From Meconema thalassinum (Eukaryota; Arthropoda; Insecta; Orthoptera; Tettigoniidae), in assembly GCA_946902985.2 (NCBI GenBank), contig OX336393.1, forward strand, positions 132,274,533 through 132,338,532: 64,000 nt of DNA. Direction: 5' to 3'. This document shows, in pieces, positions 34,346 to 44,904 of the stretch. A program made the translations under genes and the position numbers. The first letter of the stretch is position 1. Each line of letters opens with the position of its first letter. Under the pieces are notes generated by a model, which made no database searches, had not been told where the DNA came from, and was given only the letters and a program-made list of their open reading frames with translations.

Positions 34346-34950
34346 CTAACCATGAACACTGATGGATGGCACTATGTTCCTAATTTCGTCCCTCAAATTT
34401 TCTGCAAATCGAGGATTATTCCGGTAAACTTTACCTTTAAGATTTCCCAACCGGTAAAAGTCACATAAGTTTAAATCAGGTGAACGAGGGGACCATAAGC
34501 CTTCACCGATGATTTGATCATCATGGAACACCATGTACTCTAAGCATAGACATATGCGCTGTATGGGCTGTCATACTGTCCTGCTGGGAATAACAGTATC
34601 TGTTCTCTTCTTCAGTTAGTTTGGCAAAAAATGGTTCGAGAATACTGTGAATATATCGGTCGGAGGTAACCGTTTCTTCAAAACATATCGGACCGATAAT
34701 TCGTCGGGCACTAACAGCGCACCATACACCCACCATCACATCATGCAGAGATTTCGGATATAAAATGTGCCAGTTCTATGCATCCCAGATGCTATTATTT
34801 CATGAATTGACATATCCGCTCAGATGGAACCACGCCTCGTCGCTCATAAAGAGAAAGTTCGGATCCACGATACCGTCCTGAACACCATTGATTTGCCAAT
34901 TGCAATTATAATTTTTGCAACGAAATCTGCAGGCTGTATGTTATGGACTG
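34346..34950 (-). pseudogene. Mariner/Tc1-superfamily transposase relic (C-terminal two-thirds)
   Basis: Reading down from about 34950 in one frame gives NWQINGVQDGIV, FMSDEAWFHLSGYVNS (first catalytic Asp) with two stops soon after, then VGVWCAVSARRIIGP, YCYSQQDSMTAHTAHM (second Asp), and, after a frame change near 34530, WSPRSPDLNLCDF with an Asp at the third acidic position, and GKVYRNNPRFAENL. The third position is Asp, as in the DDxD mariner branch. The N-terminal DNA-binding part and both TIRs were not found. The copy is dead (two stops, at least one frameshift). Confidence 0.8.
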
Positions 34951-35019
34951 AATGAGACCGGTAAGATCGTAAATGTAATAATGTTAAGCTGAGTGGGCGA
35001 GGAATGATGTTTCTGGCGA

Positions 35020-35280
35020 CTGCTAGAGAATAGATAGGTTGGTAGGACACATACTAAGACACCCAGGAATAGCAAAGTTAGTTATGGAAGAAAGGGTCGA
35101 GGACAAGAACTGTAGGGTTAGACCAAGGTTAGAATATGTTAAACAGATTGCCTCGGATGTAGGATGTGGTGGCTATGTAGAGATGAAACGAATAGCTCAG
35201 AACAGGGAAGCATGGATAACTGCATCAAACCCGTCAAAAGAATGGAGACTCAAACAACAACATTATTATTATTATTATCT
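35020..35280 (+). pseudogene. LINE ORF2 C-terminal fragment with ATT tail
   Basis: The frame from 35039 encodes MVGHILRHPGIAKLVMEERV, RPRLEYVKQI and YVEMKRIAQNREAW, a typical C-terminus of non-LTR retrotransposon ORF2. The frame runs into an ATT-repeat tail at 35262-35278. The rest of the LINE is absent (5' truncation). Confidence 0.75.
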
Positions 35281-35456
35281 TTGCGGGTAGATAACGTGGA
35301 TGTTCCGGCCGTTAAAGCAACAACCTCCACCAAACTACTGTATTTCTCAGTATTGTTAAAATAAAATCTAATTTCTACACGTAGTTCTCACAGGATTTAT
35401 CGTTTATTAATGACATTATTCGATTCAGTGCTCATCCTTTGTGTTTCCCGTACCAG

Positions 35457-35712
35457 CATGTGTAATTAACCAGACAGAACTGTTTAATGAAAATCTCTTT
35501 GATGATGGACTCAGTTCAAGAAGTGTAAACAGCTTTGATCAACCTCTAGACTCTGAAAAAGGAACGGCAAACATACCAAGCTTTCATTATGAACAGATGA
35601 ACACTGTTCATCTGCCAAAGAGCAAGAGTCCAGTGGTGGCTGGAGGGGTTTTGTCCTGGATTACTCTACTTTTCAGGGAGAGGGGGGAATTAGATGAACA
35701 TGGTAATGGACT
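35457..35712 (+). CDS. Candidate host-gene exon, function unknown
   Basis: An open frame of about 85 codons is bounded by a good acceptor (pyrimidine-rich CTCATCCTTTGTGTTTCCCG then TACCAG, ending at 35456) and a plausible donor (ACT|GTAAGA at 35713). Without splicing the frame ends at a TAA that overlaps the donor. The peptide starts CVINQTELFNENLFDDG, has a Ser/Asp/Glu-rich middle, then SKSPVVAGGVLSWITLLF and RERGELDEH. It is not simple-sequence, has mixed composition and matches no repeat family in the window. I do not recognise the protein. It could instead be part of an unrecognised transposon. Confidence 0.35.
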
Positions 35713-35744
35713 GTAAGAAATGTACTTTTATTATTATTATTAGG

Positions 35745-35915
35745 GGGATGGATAGAATCTTTGTTCAACTTCCTCTCAGCAGAGGTTGCCAAGTACATTG
35801 TTGTGTACTTGGGTGAGTGTTGCATTTTGTCTGATAACCTGTGTTATTGTGATGGCTGTATTTGTGTGTTTGTGTATACGGTATATACTTCAGGTGAGGA
35901 TTCAATCGAACAACG
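35745..35915 (-). repeat. SINE-like fragment
   Basis: GATAACCTGTGTTATTGTGATGGCTG and TTCAGGTGAGGATT also occur in the SINE at 47866-48190, read in the same minus orientation. The tRNA-like head is missing. Confidence 0.5.
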
Positions 35916-35924
35916 TATAGCACG

Positions 35925-36603
35925 TTGAACACCCTCTGTCTGAAAAGTTCGGTGAATGGGCTATATTACGAACGGATTGTTGGCTTACCTGAAACAGCCG
36001 TTACTAGTCAATCCTTCGAAGTAATCCCCGTGGATGGTTATGCACTTCTTAGAACGGCTGTACAAGTCCTGGCATAGTCTTCATGAGGGATAGCATTCAG
36101 TAGGGTCGTCACATTATGTTGGATGTCCGAAATGTCCGAAAACCTATGGCTCATCAGGCCTTTTCGGCGACCCTGGACCCCGATACTCCATACTTTACCG
36201 CTCGCCTTCGAGGTCGTACCTCAGGCACCAGGTCTCGTCACCCGTGACGATGGTTTTCAGGACCATTACATTCCACGGAACATTCACCCTTCTCACTACC
36301 ACTCGTCGAACAGGTGTGCACGTTAGGTTGCATAAATTCACCCTTCTCACTGCCAACCGTCTATCAGGTGTGCAAGGCAGGTTGCATAAATTCACGCTTC
36401 TCTCTTGCTTTCAATTTAAAGTTTTGACGACCCAAACTGAAGGCTATTCCTAAAGAAGACTATGCCAGGAGTTTCCAGGACTTGTTCAGTCGTTCTCAGA
36501 AGTGCATAACCATCCACGGGGATTACTTCGAATGATAGTTTCAGGTTAGCCAACAATCCGTTCGTAATATAGACCATTCACCGAAATTTACAGACAGAGG
36601 GTG
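35925..36603. mobile_element. Inverted (tail-to-tail) mariner relic
   Basis: The ends CCCTCTGTCTG and CAGACAGAGGG are inverted copies and extend into arms of about 150 bp sharing TTACGAACGGATTGTTGGCT and ATCCCCGTGGATGGTTATGC. Each arm encodes the same transposase C-terminus (HEDYAR or EDYARSF, then HGDYFE) facing outward, on minus at the left and plus at the right. The centre, read on minus, has the mariner signature VTGDETW (about 36250). So two 3' halves of a mariner are joined head to head around a partial catalytic region. No TA target duplication was identified. It is dead. Confidence 0.75.
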
Positions 36604-36668
36604 CATTTCAACAAGCTAATACAACCAACATTCAATTATACTCCTTGAAAAGGACAAAGAGTTATAAC

Positions 36669-37471
36669 TAGGGCTCGGATAGATATGCTCGATAAAATCT
36701 CCAGATATGCTCGAAAACCATGTGTTTTATGCTCGAAAAAAAAACATTATATGCTCGAAAAAAATTATAAACCCATTATATTCTCGATAGATATGCTCGA
36801 AACCCCCATTATATGCGGTTAAATATGCAGAATATGCTCGAAAAACACCGTTAAAAACTATAGAAAGGAAAGTGAAACGAAAAAAACAATAACATACCTT
36901 TTAATACGAGCTTTATTGTCTAATTGTATGTATGATACACTGCAATATACTCGCATTCAAGTTTTACAAGTATATATAAGAGAAGTGCTCTTATAAAAGA
37001 TACAGTTTAAAAGCTCATTTACAAAATGTTTAGAATTAGGCCAGTCAATGAAGTAGACCTGTATTGGTCTGTACAACAAGAAATTTTCTATGTTTTCAGT
37101 TTGGAATGATTTTCTTAAATCAGTCAATAAAAGTTTCAATGAGGAGAACGACCTCACAAAAGTTTAAAAGCCTGCGGTTCTATTATTCGCACCAGATAGG
37201 CTTTTCAATAATTATTTCTGTTTTCGAACCTTAAGGATTGTCAGGGCCCGAATTCTGGGGAGAATTCGAAGAAAAACAAACTATTTAGACGAAAACCACA
37301 AGAATATGCATTTATATGCTTCTATTCTGAAAACCGCGGTTTTATGCATTTATATGCTCGATAAATTTCAATTCTGTTGGTCCCAGAGAGGTGAAATTAC
37401 CACCGAAAGGCTTCTTTCAATGTGTACTATTCAGGAAAAAAATATGCAAATATGCTCGAATCCGAGCCCTA
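36669..37471. mobile_element. hAT-type MITE with 8-bp TSD
   Basis: The ends TAGGGCTCGGAT and ATCCGAGCCCTA are exact inverted repeats, and GTTATAAC flanks both sides (36661-36668 and 37472-37479), the 8-bp duplication typical of hAT. The undisturbed site GAGTTATAACTATAC is visible at 31725. Near both ends the motif ATATGCTCGA is repeated many times (about ten copies between 36680 and 36845, and again at 37310-37460), resembling subterminal transposase-binding repeats. There is no transposase frame in its 803 bp. Confidence 0.88.
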
Positions 37472-37589
37472 GTTATAACTATACCCGTGCATTTGGGAGA
37501 AAGTAGGCTATATGAGTCGTCGAGTTGCAATACTCGTTTAATCCACTTGTGAATAAGAATCATTTTCATGAGAAACGTTTCTCTGGACT

Positions 37590-38003
37590 TTGCCTCGCGT
37601 ATCTTTTAGGGTTTGTGGTTTACTACTTTTTTCTTTTTGCTTTGTGTTTTTGGTTTTTGGTTTTGTTTTTCTTCGTGCTTTTGGTTTCGAATTTTACTTT
37701 TTGCTTTTCTTTCATGGTTTTGGTTTTGTATTTGTTTTCTGCTCTTGCTTTTTTGAATTTTGCTTTTCGCTTTGTGTTTTTGTTTTTTGTTTTCTGCTTT
37801 TGTTTTTGAATTTAGATTTTTTCTTCGTGTTTTTGTTTTTGGTTTTATGTTTGTTTTCTGGAAAATCAACATAAAACAAAAAAATAAAAAAGCAAAACAA
37901 AATAAAATAAAATGATTTAAAACAAAATAAAACGGAATAACACAAAATAAAACTCAAAATTAAACAAAATTAAATAAAACAAAATTTAATAAAATAAAGT
38001 AAA
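37590..38003. repeat. Low-complexity T-rich then A-rich tracts of fold-back element
   Basis: From 37620 to 37860 the sequence is TTTTG/CTTTT-rich and from 37862 to 38003 AAAACAAAATAAAA-rich, near-complementary. Long Phe/Leu frames here are artefacts of composition. Confidence 0.85.
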
Positions 38004-41000
38004 ATGCCACTGCCGGTCGCAAGCCCGGGGCCTCATTGCGCAAGTGATGAGGAAGGAGGAGCGGGAGGAGTATCAACCTCGTAAAAAAACAGGGTCCATC
38101 TGGGTCCGGATGGTAGCACCCTGTAAGGGCCCCTACCTAGGGTTACTAGGCGAAACCTGGTCAAGGTCTCAAAGGCGGAAGACGAATTTCATTTCCCAAC
38201 GGCTGAGAGGGCGGAGGAACCTAATGGAGTCAACCACGAAAAATAAATGAATTCAGACTGTCAATCTGGTTTTAAAATCCAAGAGTGACTGTTCCCATAT
38301 TGGGCGGCCTTTGATCAGCGTCTGTCTCCGTGTTAGGGGCGGCTGTAAATAATCCTCCGGAATTAACAACCTCGGTTGTAAAAATGGTGGCTCTAGAAGT
38401 CACCTCCAAAACTAAAAGAATTATCAATCATGGAGCGGTGTAATGTAAAACTATTTACCTCAGGTGGTCAATCCACAAGCAGACATTCGGATTCTGGGGA
38501 GTCTGAAATGTCACACAAAGACGAGTCGGAGCGTCTTGGAACTTCGAACACAATAAAATACAGGAAAATAAACTGCCTAGCCACTTTTAAAGCAAATTCA
38601 CCTTTGAAAGTGGGGAAACTTAAGACTCTAACAGACACACTAAATGAACATAGAATTATCATAACGGCTGTGCAAGAGACCATATTCCTAGATGAGAACA
38701 GCTTTGAATCGGGAGGATTCAGGATACTCTAGGGGAAACCAGGGGCCAGAGTAATGAAGAATGTTCCTCATCTTAGGACAGGATTCATAGTTGACAAGAA
38801 AATACTTGACTCCATCATAAGCTTCGAGTCCACCTCTGAAAGGCTATCCACACTCACGTTCAAGTCGACCAACAAAGTTTATACAATTGTGAATATGCAT
38901 GCCCCTATAAAAATCGACAACAAAAAGGATAAGGTAAAAGTAGAACTTTTCTGGGATAAACTAGACGATACGATCCAGAAGATCCCAGACAAAAATAACG
39001 TCATCCTTTTAGGGGATTTAAAGCCCCAGGTGGGGAGAGAAAAGAAGTGGGATGCTACCCGGCACATAACAGAACGAACCAAAATGGTGTCAGGCTCATT
39101 GAATTATGTCAGGCACATAACTTGGTCTTAAAATCGACTAGCTTTAAGAAACTGCCGAGAAAACAGAAGACATGGATATCACCTAATCCCCTCCACGGAG
39201 AATTCCAATTGGACCATGTTGCAATAAAGCGGAAGTTTCATAAGAAAATTCAAAATGTTAGGGTTCTCCGAGGAGCTAACCTTGACTCAGACCACTAATT
39301 GTCAAAAGTTAAACTGATCATTATTCCTAGGAACAACGAGTGTGATAGACTACTTGATCTGAGGAAGAAGGCGTGGCACGTTTGGCAAACCAAAAAGGTC
39401 GAGAGTACCTGGCAACACTTTGTGGAAACCAGGAGGATGGTGTCCAAGGGGATCAAAAAGTAAAGAAGGAGCACGGCGATCAACTACTCAGGAAGATAAA
39501 TGATGACTTTGCGAAGAACAATATAAGAAACTATTATCGGGTGTTCAAGGAAAACCTAAGCAGAAATGACCCCCCAACTCTCCAACTTCAGGACGAAAAC
39601 GGGAACGTGGCATATAGTAGCAGGGGTAACTGTAAATTTCTAGCCGGCTACTTTAAAGAACTCCTAAATTGCGATGAACCACTCCAAAAGATGTCGTTCG
39701 ATTGCGGACCAAAATCGTCTCCCAACCATGATTTTAAACCCCCGTCTGTAAGAGAGATTCAGAAGATACTGTCTCGTATGGAAAATTTCAAGGCATCTGG
39801 AGAAAATCAGATAACAGCTGAATTATGGAAGTATGCCAGTGAAGATGCGATTGGCTCACTCCAAAAGCTTCTTGAGGAGATATGGAAGACAGAGATCATT
39901 CCAGTGGAATGGAAAATGGCCCTGATACACCCTCTTCACAAAGAAGGTTCGAAATCGGATCCTAGCAATTACCGTGGGATCTCACTGCTGGACGTGACAT
40001 ACATGTTATTTTCAAGAGCGTTATTAGAAAGAGCAGAACCACAGTTGGACTCCCAACTTGGGGAGTATCAAGCAGGGTTTAGAAAGGGGAGATCTTGCGC
40101 TGAACAAATGTTAAATCTCAGAAATATTATAGCGTACCAGAAGCAGAGGGCGAAACCTTTGTAGACTTCCAAAAAGCTTACGATTCCATCGATAGAGAGT
40201 TGTTGCTCAATATTTTGGAAGAGTTTGGCCTGGACAGGAAAACTCTAGCCCTCATAAAGGAGACGCTCACGAATACGTCCTCTAAAGTTAGATTCATGGG
40301 CGAACTGTCTGAACCATTTGAGATCAGAACAGGGGTCCGGCAGGGGGATGGTTTCCCCTCCCTGTTGTTCAACTGTGCACTTGAAAAAGTTATGAGAGAA
40401 TGGAATGCGAAAACACGAGGGGGAATACGTCTAGGAACAAAAAACAAAGGAATCACGATTAAGTGTTTGGCCTTTGCTGACGACTTGGCGCTGCTCGCAG
40501 AAACATGGGAGGAAACCAAAGAACAAATCACAGAATTACAAGAGATGGCGGGGAAAATAGGACTTAAGATTTCCTTTGAAAAAACGAAAATTATGTCAAA
40601 TAGTTTGGATGTGCCCAAGAGAGTTACAGTAGGAGCTAATAAAATCGAGGTGGTTAATAGTTTCAAATACTTTGGAGAATGGATCGACTCGAATAACCTT
40701 GAAGGTAAAACAATGGAGGTGAGAAGAATCAAAATAGAACTAACCTTCCAGAAAAACAAAAATACATACAATAAGAAAACCCTCTCCTGGAACACTAAAA
40801 TCAGGCATTATAACACTGTAATTAAGCCAGAGGCACTCTTTGCAGCAGAAACACTAGTCTTGAGAAGACAAGGGCAAATGGAAAAATTGGAAATCAAAGA
40901 GAGAAAAATTTTGAGGAAGATCATAGGTCCTAGATTCCAAAATAACAAACAAGTTTTCTATAGGAACGACACCCTGTATGTGAAGTCGGAGAGACATTCA

Positions 41001-41400
41001 GATACCATACGGAAAAGGAGGATTGATTTCTATGGACACATCTACCGGATGAATCCAGCTCGATTAACAACGAAAATCTTTGACTTCTTTTCCAAAAAGA
41101 AGATCAAACCTAATTGGTTTACGGAAGTAGAAAGGGACCTGCGAGAGCTTCATATTACTGAAATCATGTTGATGAATGGTACAGCCAAAACCGTGACCAA
41201 AGACAACACCAAGAAGTTCCAAGCCAGAGCCGTCTCCAGAAATCCGATGCAGATATCACAAGAGGAAAGAAAGAGGAGATCAGAGAGAATGAAGAAGTAT
41301 TGGGAGAAACGGAGAGCACAAGCATCTAGGAAGTGATTGATCTGACGTACCCCAAAGTGGGTGATTCAAAAATAAGAAGAAGAAGAAGAAGAAAATAAAA
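38004..41400 (+). mobile_element. RTE-like LINE inserted in fold-back element
   Basis: A nearly full-length non-LTR retrotransposon of about 3.4 kb. A GC-richer 5' region (38004-38429) precedes an APE-type endonuclease and reverse transcriptase. The 3' UTR is very short and ends in AAGAAGAAGAAGAAG and AAATAAAATAAAATA repeats, as is common in the RTE clade. Both junctions lie in AATAAA-rich DNA of the fold-back arm, so exact duplication borders cannot be fixed. Clade assignment is by resemblance only. Confidence 0.8.
38430..41336 (+). pseudogene. LINE endonuclease/reverse transcriptase, several breaks
   Basis: The protein nicks target DNA and copies the element RNA. The endonuclease part spans about 38560-39300: NCLATFKANSP, ITAVQETIF, VNMHAP, ILLGDLKPQVGR (the usual GDFN is altered), and LDSDH at the end. 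The RT part spans about 39700-40610: SNYRGISLLDV, GEYQAGFRKGRSCAEQ, DFQKAYDSIDRELL, GVRQGDGFPSLLFN, and CLAFADDLALLAET with the catalytic FADD. The C-terminal part runs to SQEERKRRSERMKKYWEKRR. Disabling changes: in-frame TAG at about 38730, frameshift near 39050, TAA after the endonuclease at about 39296, frameshift near 39465 and frameshift near 40165. Confidence 0.88.
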
Positions 41401-41531
41401 TAAAATAAAATAAAATAAAATAAAATAAAATAATTTTATAAATAATTTTACGACATGATCCTTGTTCACAAGTGGATTAAACGAGTTTTGCAACTTGACG
41501 ACTCATATGTTCTTTACTGAACATCTTGATT

Positions 41532-41902
41532 TTTAATGTTAAACATCCCTTTGTAACCTGAAAAAGAGCAGTGTGCAGGTGTGTATTTGATTTGATATTG
41601 TTCTATCGCGGGGCCCATTGTGTAACCAAGTCCATGAAACTCGTCCCGCTGTGTAAACAGTTCAGTGCACCACAGAGCTGATCAGTAATATTAATTGGGA
41701 CTCATTGTTTTAGCAACCAAATCCACCCACGTTTATATTCGATGTGATTCATTTAATAAAGTTGCTTAACAAACCAACACTCGCAATGTAAAGGTCATTG
41801 CATATCCAATACGGACTGTGAATCGCTTGGTGCAGTAGTTTTCAATATGTGACAGGAGTGTCACTGGAAGTACTTGGGTTCGTCTCAAGTTGCACGCAAA
41901 TC
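41532..41902. other. Unassigned sequence
   Basis: No frame or repeat family recognised. Confidence 0.4.
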
Positions 41903-41914
41903 ATTCTAATAGGA

Positions 41915-42230
41915 TATAATAATAATAACCACTGACACTATAGCCCTTGAAGAGCCTAGGCCTACCAAGCGACCGCTGCCCAGCCATTTGGCCTGCAGAT
42001 ATTGGGGCGACGCATGATCAGCGCATCGGGTCCCCTCAGCCGTTAATCCTGGTTTTCGTGATCGGGGCACTGCCTTACTGTCAGTCAGCTACTCAATTGT
42101 CCTCACGAGGCTGAGTGCACCCCGTTCCAGCCCTCACGTCAGTTTCTAAAATCCCTGACAGAGTCGGGAATCGAACCCGGGGCCTCCGGGTGAGAGGCAG
42201 GCTCGCTACCCTAACACCACGGGGCCGGCT
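41915..42230 (-). repeat. tRNA-derived SINE with imperfect TSD
   Basis: On the minus strand the head GCCGGCCCCGTGGTGTTAGG and B box CGGGTTCGATTCCC lead into GAGGGCTGGAACGGGGTGCA, then a distinct 3' body (GGGCAGCGGTCGCTTGGTAG) and a TTA-repeat tail. The flanks ATTCTAATAGGA and ATTCAATTAGGA (41903-41914, 42231-42242) are probable duplications with two differences. Confidence 0.75.
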
Positions 42231-42249
42231 ATTCAATTAGGAGCTGTTG

Positions 42250-43183
42250 TTAATTAATATTAAGGACGTTAATGTTAGAAGGTGAAATGTATCTGTACAG
42301 AAGTCTCCTACGTATATCTTGGATACTGTGAGTTTCGAATACCGAGGCGCCTACGATGGCGTAGTTGGTAGCATGCAAGGTCGTGGGTTCAAACCCGGTC
42401 GAAGTCGTCGGAATTTTTAATAGCGTTAAAATCCCTCCGTATGCCTCCCTTCTGAGGGGAAGTAAAGCCGGCGGTCCCATGTCATAGATTTATGGCGTGA
42501 TAAAGAACTTTCTACTAATTATAATTGTGTGAAGCTAAATTATAGGCTATATTTAACTAACGCTCTTAGGTTCCAACGTTCGTCGCCAGGCCGACTGCGG
42601 TGGCATCTAGTAACAAAGTTCATAACTAGTTGGTCGTTGACGGGGGCGTTTGGTAGCAAAAGTTGGAACTACTCGAATATCTCTAGTCCTTACTTGCATT
42701 TAATAAAACAGATAACACACACTAATACAGTCATCATAATTAACACCGGCTATCAGACAAATTCTACACACACCCAAAGTACACGGGGCTACATGACCGC
42801 GTTGTCGCAGCTCCTAAACTGAGGAACCAACCAACCATCGAATAACAAGGTCCTTCGTCGGATGGAAAAGCAAAGAGAACAACTGGTTATAATAAAACAA
42901 CGAAAAACAAGATACTTGGGACAAGTTATGAGAGGCGAAAAATACCAGTTACCACAACTAATTATCGAAGGGAAAATTCATGGAAAAAGGTCTATTGGAA
43001 GACGAAGAAACTCGTGGCAGAAAGATATCCGAAGATGGCAATGTTGCACATCAGAAGAGGCCTTTCATACAGCAATGTCAAGCTATTTGGATCGTCAACC
43101 TCTGTTCGGAGACGACATCTTAAGGGGAAGAAGAATTTTGGAGGCTAATACTCAGTGCTGCCTTAAGAAATTAACATTAAACT
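42250..43183 (+). pseudogene. LINE ORF2 C-terminus, split by a SINE
   Basis: Before the SINE the frame encodes EGEMYLYRSLLRISWIL, a stop, then VSN. After the SINE and one target copy it continues without loss as NKVLRRMEKQRE, RYLGQVMRGEKYQLP, EGKIHGKRSIGRRRNSWQKD and EEAFHTAMS. This is the standard C-terminal region of a CR1/Jockey-group-like LINE ORF2. The stop at about 42327 disables it. The rest is missing upstream. Confidence 0.75.
42342..42837 (+). repeat. tRNA-derived SINE (SINE-3), long copy inside LINE
   Basis: The head GGCGCCTACGATGGCGTAGT with B box GGGTTCAAACCCGG leads to the ACACGGGGCTACATGACCGC block and a CCAACCAACCA tail. TCGAATA flanks both sides (42335-42341 and 42838-42844). 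Its removal restores the LINE frame around it. Confidence 0.82.
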
Positions 43184-43250
43184 AGTTGAAACCCGTCAAA
43201 ACATGACGGTCAATAGAAAAATATTTACTGAAGAATTTTCTTATATACGC

Positions 43251-43866
43251 CTACTGTACATTCTTTGTACGATTATTTTTTGACTCTATTGAAACTATGA
43301 GGGCGTCAAAAGATTGCACTCTCAACATTGCAAAATACTGCTGGCCATGACTGAAAAATTGTTGGGGCAAATTGAGGCCTATACGTTCCAGAGTTTCCCC
43401 TTGAGCTTTATTGATTGTGATAAAGTATGCCAAATGAATTGGAAAATATTGCCTCCTAAAAGAAAATGATAGCGTTTTATCGGATGGTGTTAAATCAAGT
43501 CGAAGGATTAGACATCTCTGCCTAATTTTAACTGCACCTATTATTTCCAAATCCAAGCAATATGGTTGCATTTAGGAGTCCTTGGGAACCGTTCAGATTT
43601 CTAAGCAGCATAACGGGCCAAGCGTTTGGAGTATGTGGCGGCCAGTCGTTTAGTTCCAAGGAATTCAAGAACTCTGATGAGTCTAATACAACTGGCCGCA
43701 AACCATCGCTTATATTTTTGGAATATAACGAAGAAATGCGATGATGTGCAATTCCATACATTTTAAAACAATGTGGACCGTGTGCGTGTGGCACAGTAAC
43801 ATTGGCACCAAATGAAACGAAGGAAGGAAGCTTGCAGTTTAACGTGACCGTTAATCTCGCGATCAT
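43251..43866 (-). pseudogene. Helitron-type (PIF1-like) helicase relic
   Basis: From 43866 downwards a first piece (PHAHGPHCFKMYGIAHH) resembles the Helitron N-terminal region. It is fused to NDWPPHTPNAWPVMLLRNLN, the segment before the last helicase motifs. After a frame change near 43540 the second piece gives FPIHLAYFITINKAQGETLE (helicase motif V/VI region) and HGQQYFAMLRVQSFDAL. Helitron proteins combine a HUH nuclease with this helicase. Here the nuclease and the Walker A part are absent, so it is an internally deleted, dead copy. It lies just downstream, on the same strand, of the zinc-motif and OTU pieces. Confidence 0.75.
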
Positions 43867-43879
43867 AAGCCACGGGACC

Positions 43880-44015
43880 TCCGTTTAACGTGGAATCCGA
43901 ACCACAGGACATGGCATTTCACATCAAAAATCTCACATGCATTGACCGGGAATCGAACCCGATCCGCCTTGGTGAGAGGCATACAGCTTGACCGCTGCGC
44001 CATGAAACGAAGGAC
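43880..44015 (-). repeat. SINE fragment with tRNA-like head
   Basis: The minus strand reads CATGGCGCAGCGGTCAAGCT, CTCACCAAGGCGGATC, then B box CGGGTTCGATTCCCGGTCAA and a short body. It matches the style of the SINE at 49032-49365. Confidence 0.65.
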
Positions 44016-44083
44016 ATAGCATTGTACTGCCGATTAGTCCCTCTGGAATTCCTTGAGATATCATCTCCAGTGAAAAATAATTG

Positions 44084-44266
44084 TTAAAGCCTGTCAAATA
44101 TTTTATATTTATTCAGATTAATTTTACCATTACAACAGCAAAGGTCAAAGTAACCAAGTGTAGATTTCTCGCAAGAGAAATACAGTGCAGAACAATGTTT
44201 ACATTTGTTCGTCAAGGACCCTAAACTGTAACGGCATAGTATCTGGAATTGTTTCTGAAATGCCAT
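44084..44266 (-). pseudogene. Helitron-type CxxC zinc motif segment (copy 1)
   Basis: The frame reads NKCKHCSALYFSCEKS then LCCCNGKINL, the CxxC...CC-x-GK pattern found just before the nuclease domain of many Helitron proteins. The same motif recurs at 45360-45504. There is no following nuclease. Confidence 0.65.
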
Positions 44267-44415
44267 ATTTATATTGGATTTTAAAAGTGGCTTCGTATTT
44301 TTCTCCGATTTCCCACTTTTTTGCGGCTAATGTTCTATTTCGTCAAATGGGTTTATTTATAGCAGCATTTCTGCCCAAATTAACGTCATTTTATATAACA
44401 CTATAGTGGCCTGCA

Positions 44416-44760
44416 TCAACGTAGCCGCCAAATATTAAATGGCAAATAATAACTTACTTCCATTGCCAAAATCAACTGCGTGGTTAGACCCATTGTTATG
44501 CACTCTAAACAAATAATCAATAAACAATAATATTCACATATACAATGAATACTTCCATTCTCAAGTTGGTTGCTGATGAGAATGCGATGAGATTGATCGC
44601 CAATAATAAAATCCTTGCAATTTTTGCAATTTGCTTGCAAACGCAACTCAGGATGACGATTTTCATTTTGAAATAAACAGAATGAAATTGCTGTAAATAA
44701 TGAATTTCCATCACCTGTTGAAGGTACAATACTTTGTATTTCCATGACAGTAAATTATGC
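44416..44760 (-). pseudogene. OTU-like cysteine protease relic (copy 1)
   Basis: The frame begins after IVPSTGDGNSLFTAISFCLF and continues ENRHPELRLQ and DFIIGDQSHRILISNQLENG. OTU proteases have D-G-N-C-L-F with the Cys as nucleophile; here that position is Ser, so activity would be lost. OTU domains occur in proteins of the Helentron branch. A sister copy is at 45698-45910. Confidence 0.65.
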
Positions 44761-44904
44761 AAGGGAGCATAGAATCACTTCGCCACTACTGGAATGAGCA
44801 TAGACTCACTTCGCCAGCCACAGTAATGGAGGGAGTTTTAGAATTATATGTTCAGTGCTTGTCAAAGATCGTATTAACACAGGTAAGCCCATTCTTAAGG
44901 CTAC

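Larger units (their letters stand above)
37515..41504. mobile_element. Fold-back TIR element carrying a LINE
   Basis: The terminal inverted repeats are about 44 bp with few mismatches (left GAGTCGTCGAGTTGCAATAC, right inverse GAGTCGTCAAGTTGCAAAAC). ATAT lies at both sides (37511-37514 and 41505-41508), giving a 4-bp target duplication; the empty site GGCTATATGTTC is at 31761-31772. Inside the left arm is a T-rich CTTTTGTTTTTGG-type tract and inside the right arm an A-rich AAATAAAAC tract, which can pair. A second copy without LINE is at 63403-63975. No transposase was found. Confidence 0.8.
36604..41531 (-). mobile_element. HTE family C end, split by a hAT MITE and a fold-back element
   Basis: Three separated pieces (36640-36668, 37480-37514, 41509-41531) join to give GAGTTATAACTATAC, GGGAGAAAGTAGGCTATAT and GTTCTTTACTGAACATCTTG, which matches the continuous HTE-C end at 31725-31789. 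The hairpin end of this copy was not found, so it is partial. Confidence 0.7.

Noticed and set aside
37525..37957. Phe/Leu-rich and Lys/Gln-rich frames resembling membrane or basic proteins
   Set aside because: They are products of the T-rich and A-rich arms of a fold-back element.
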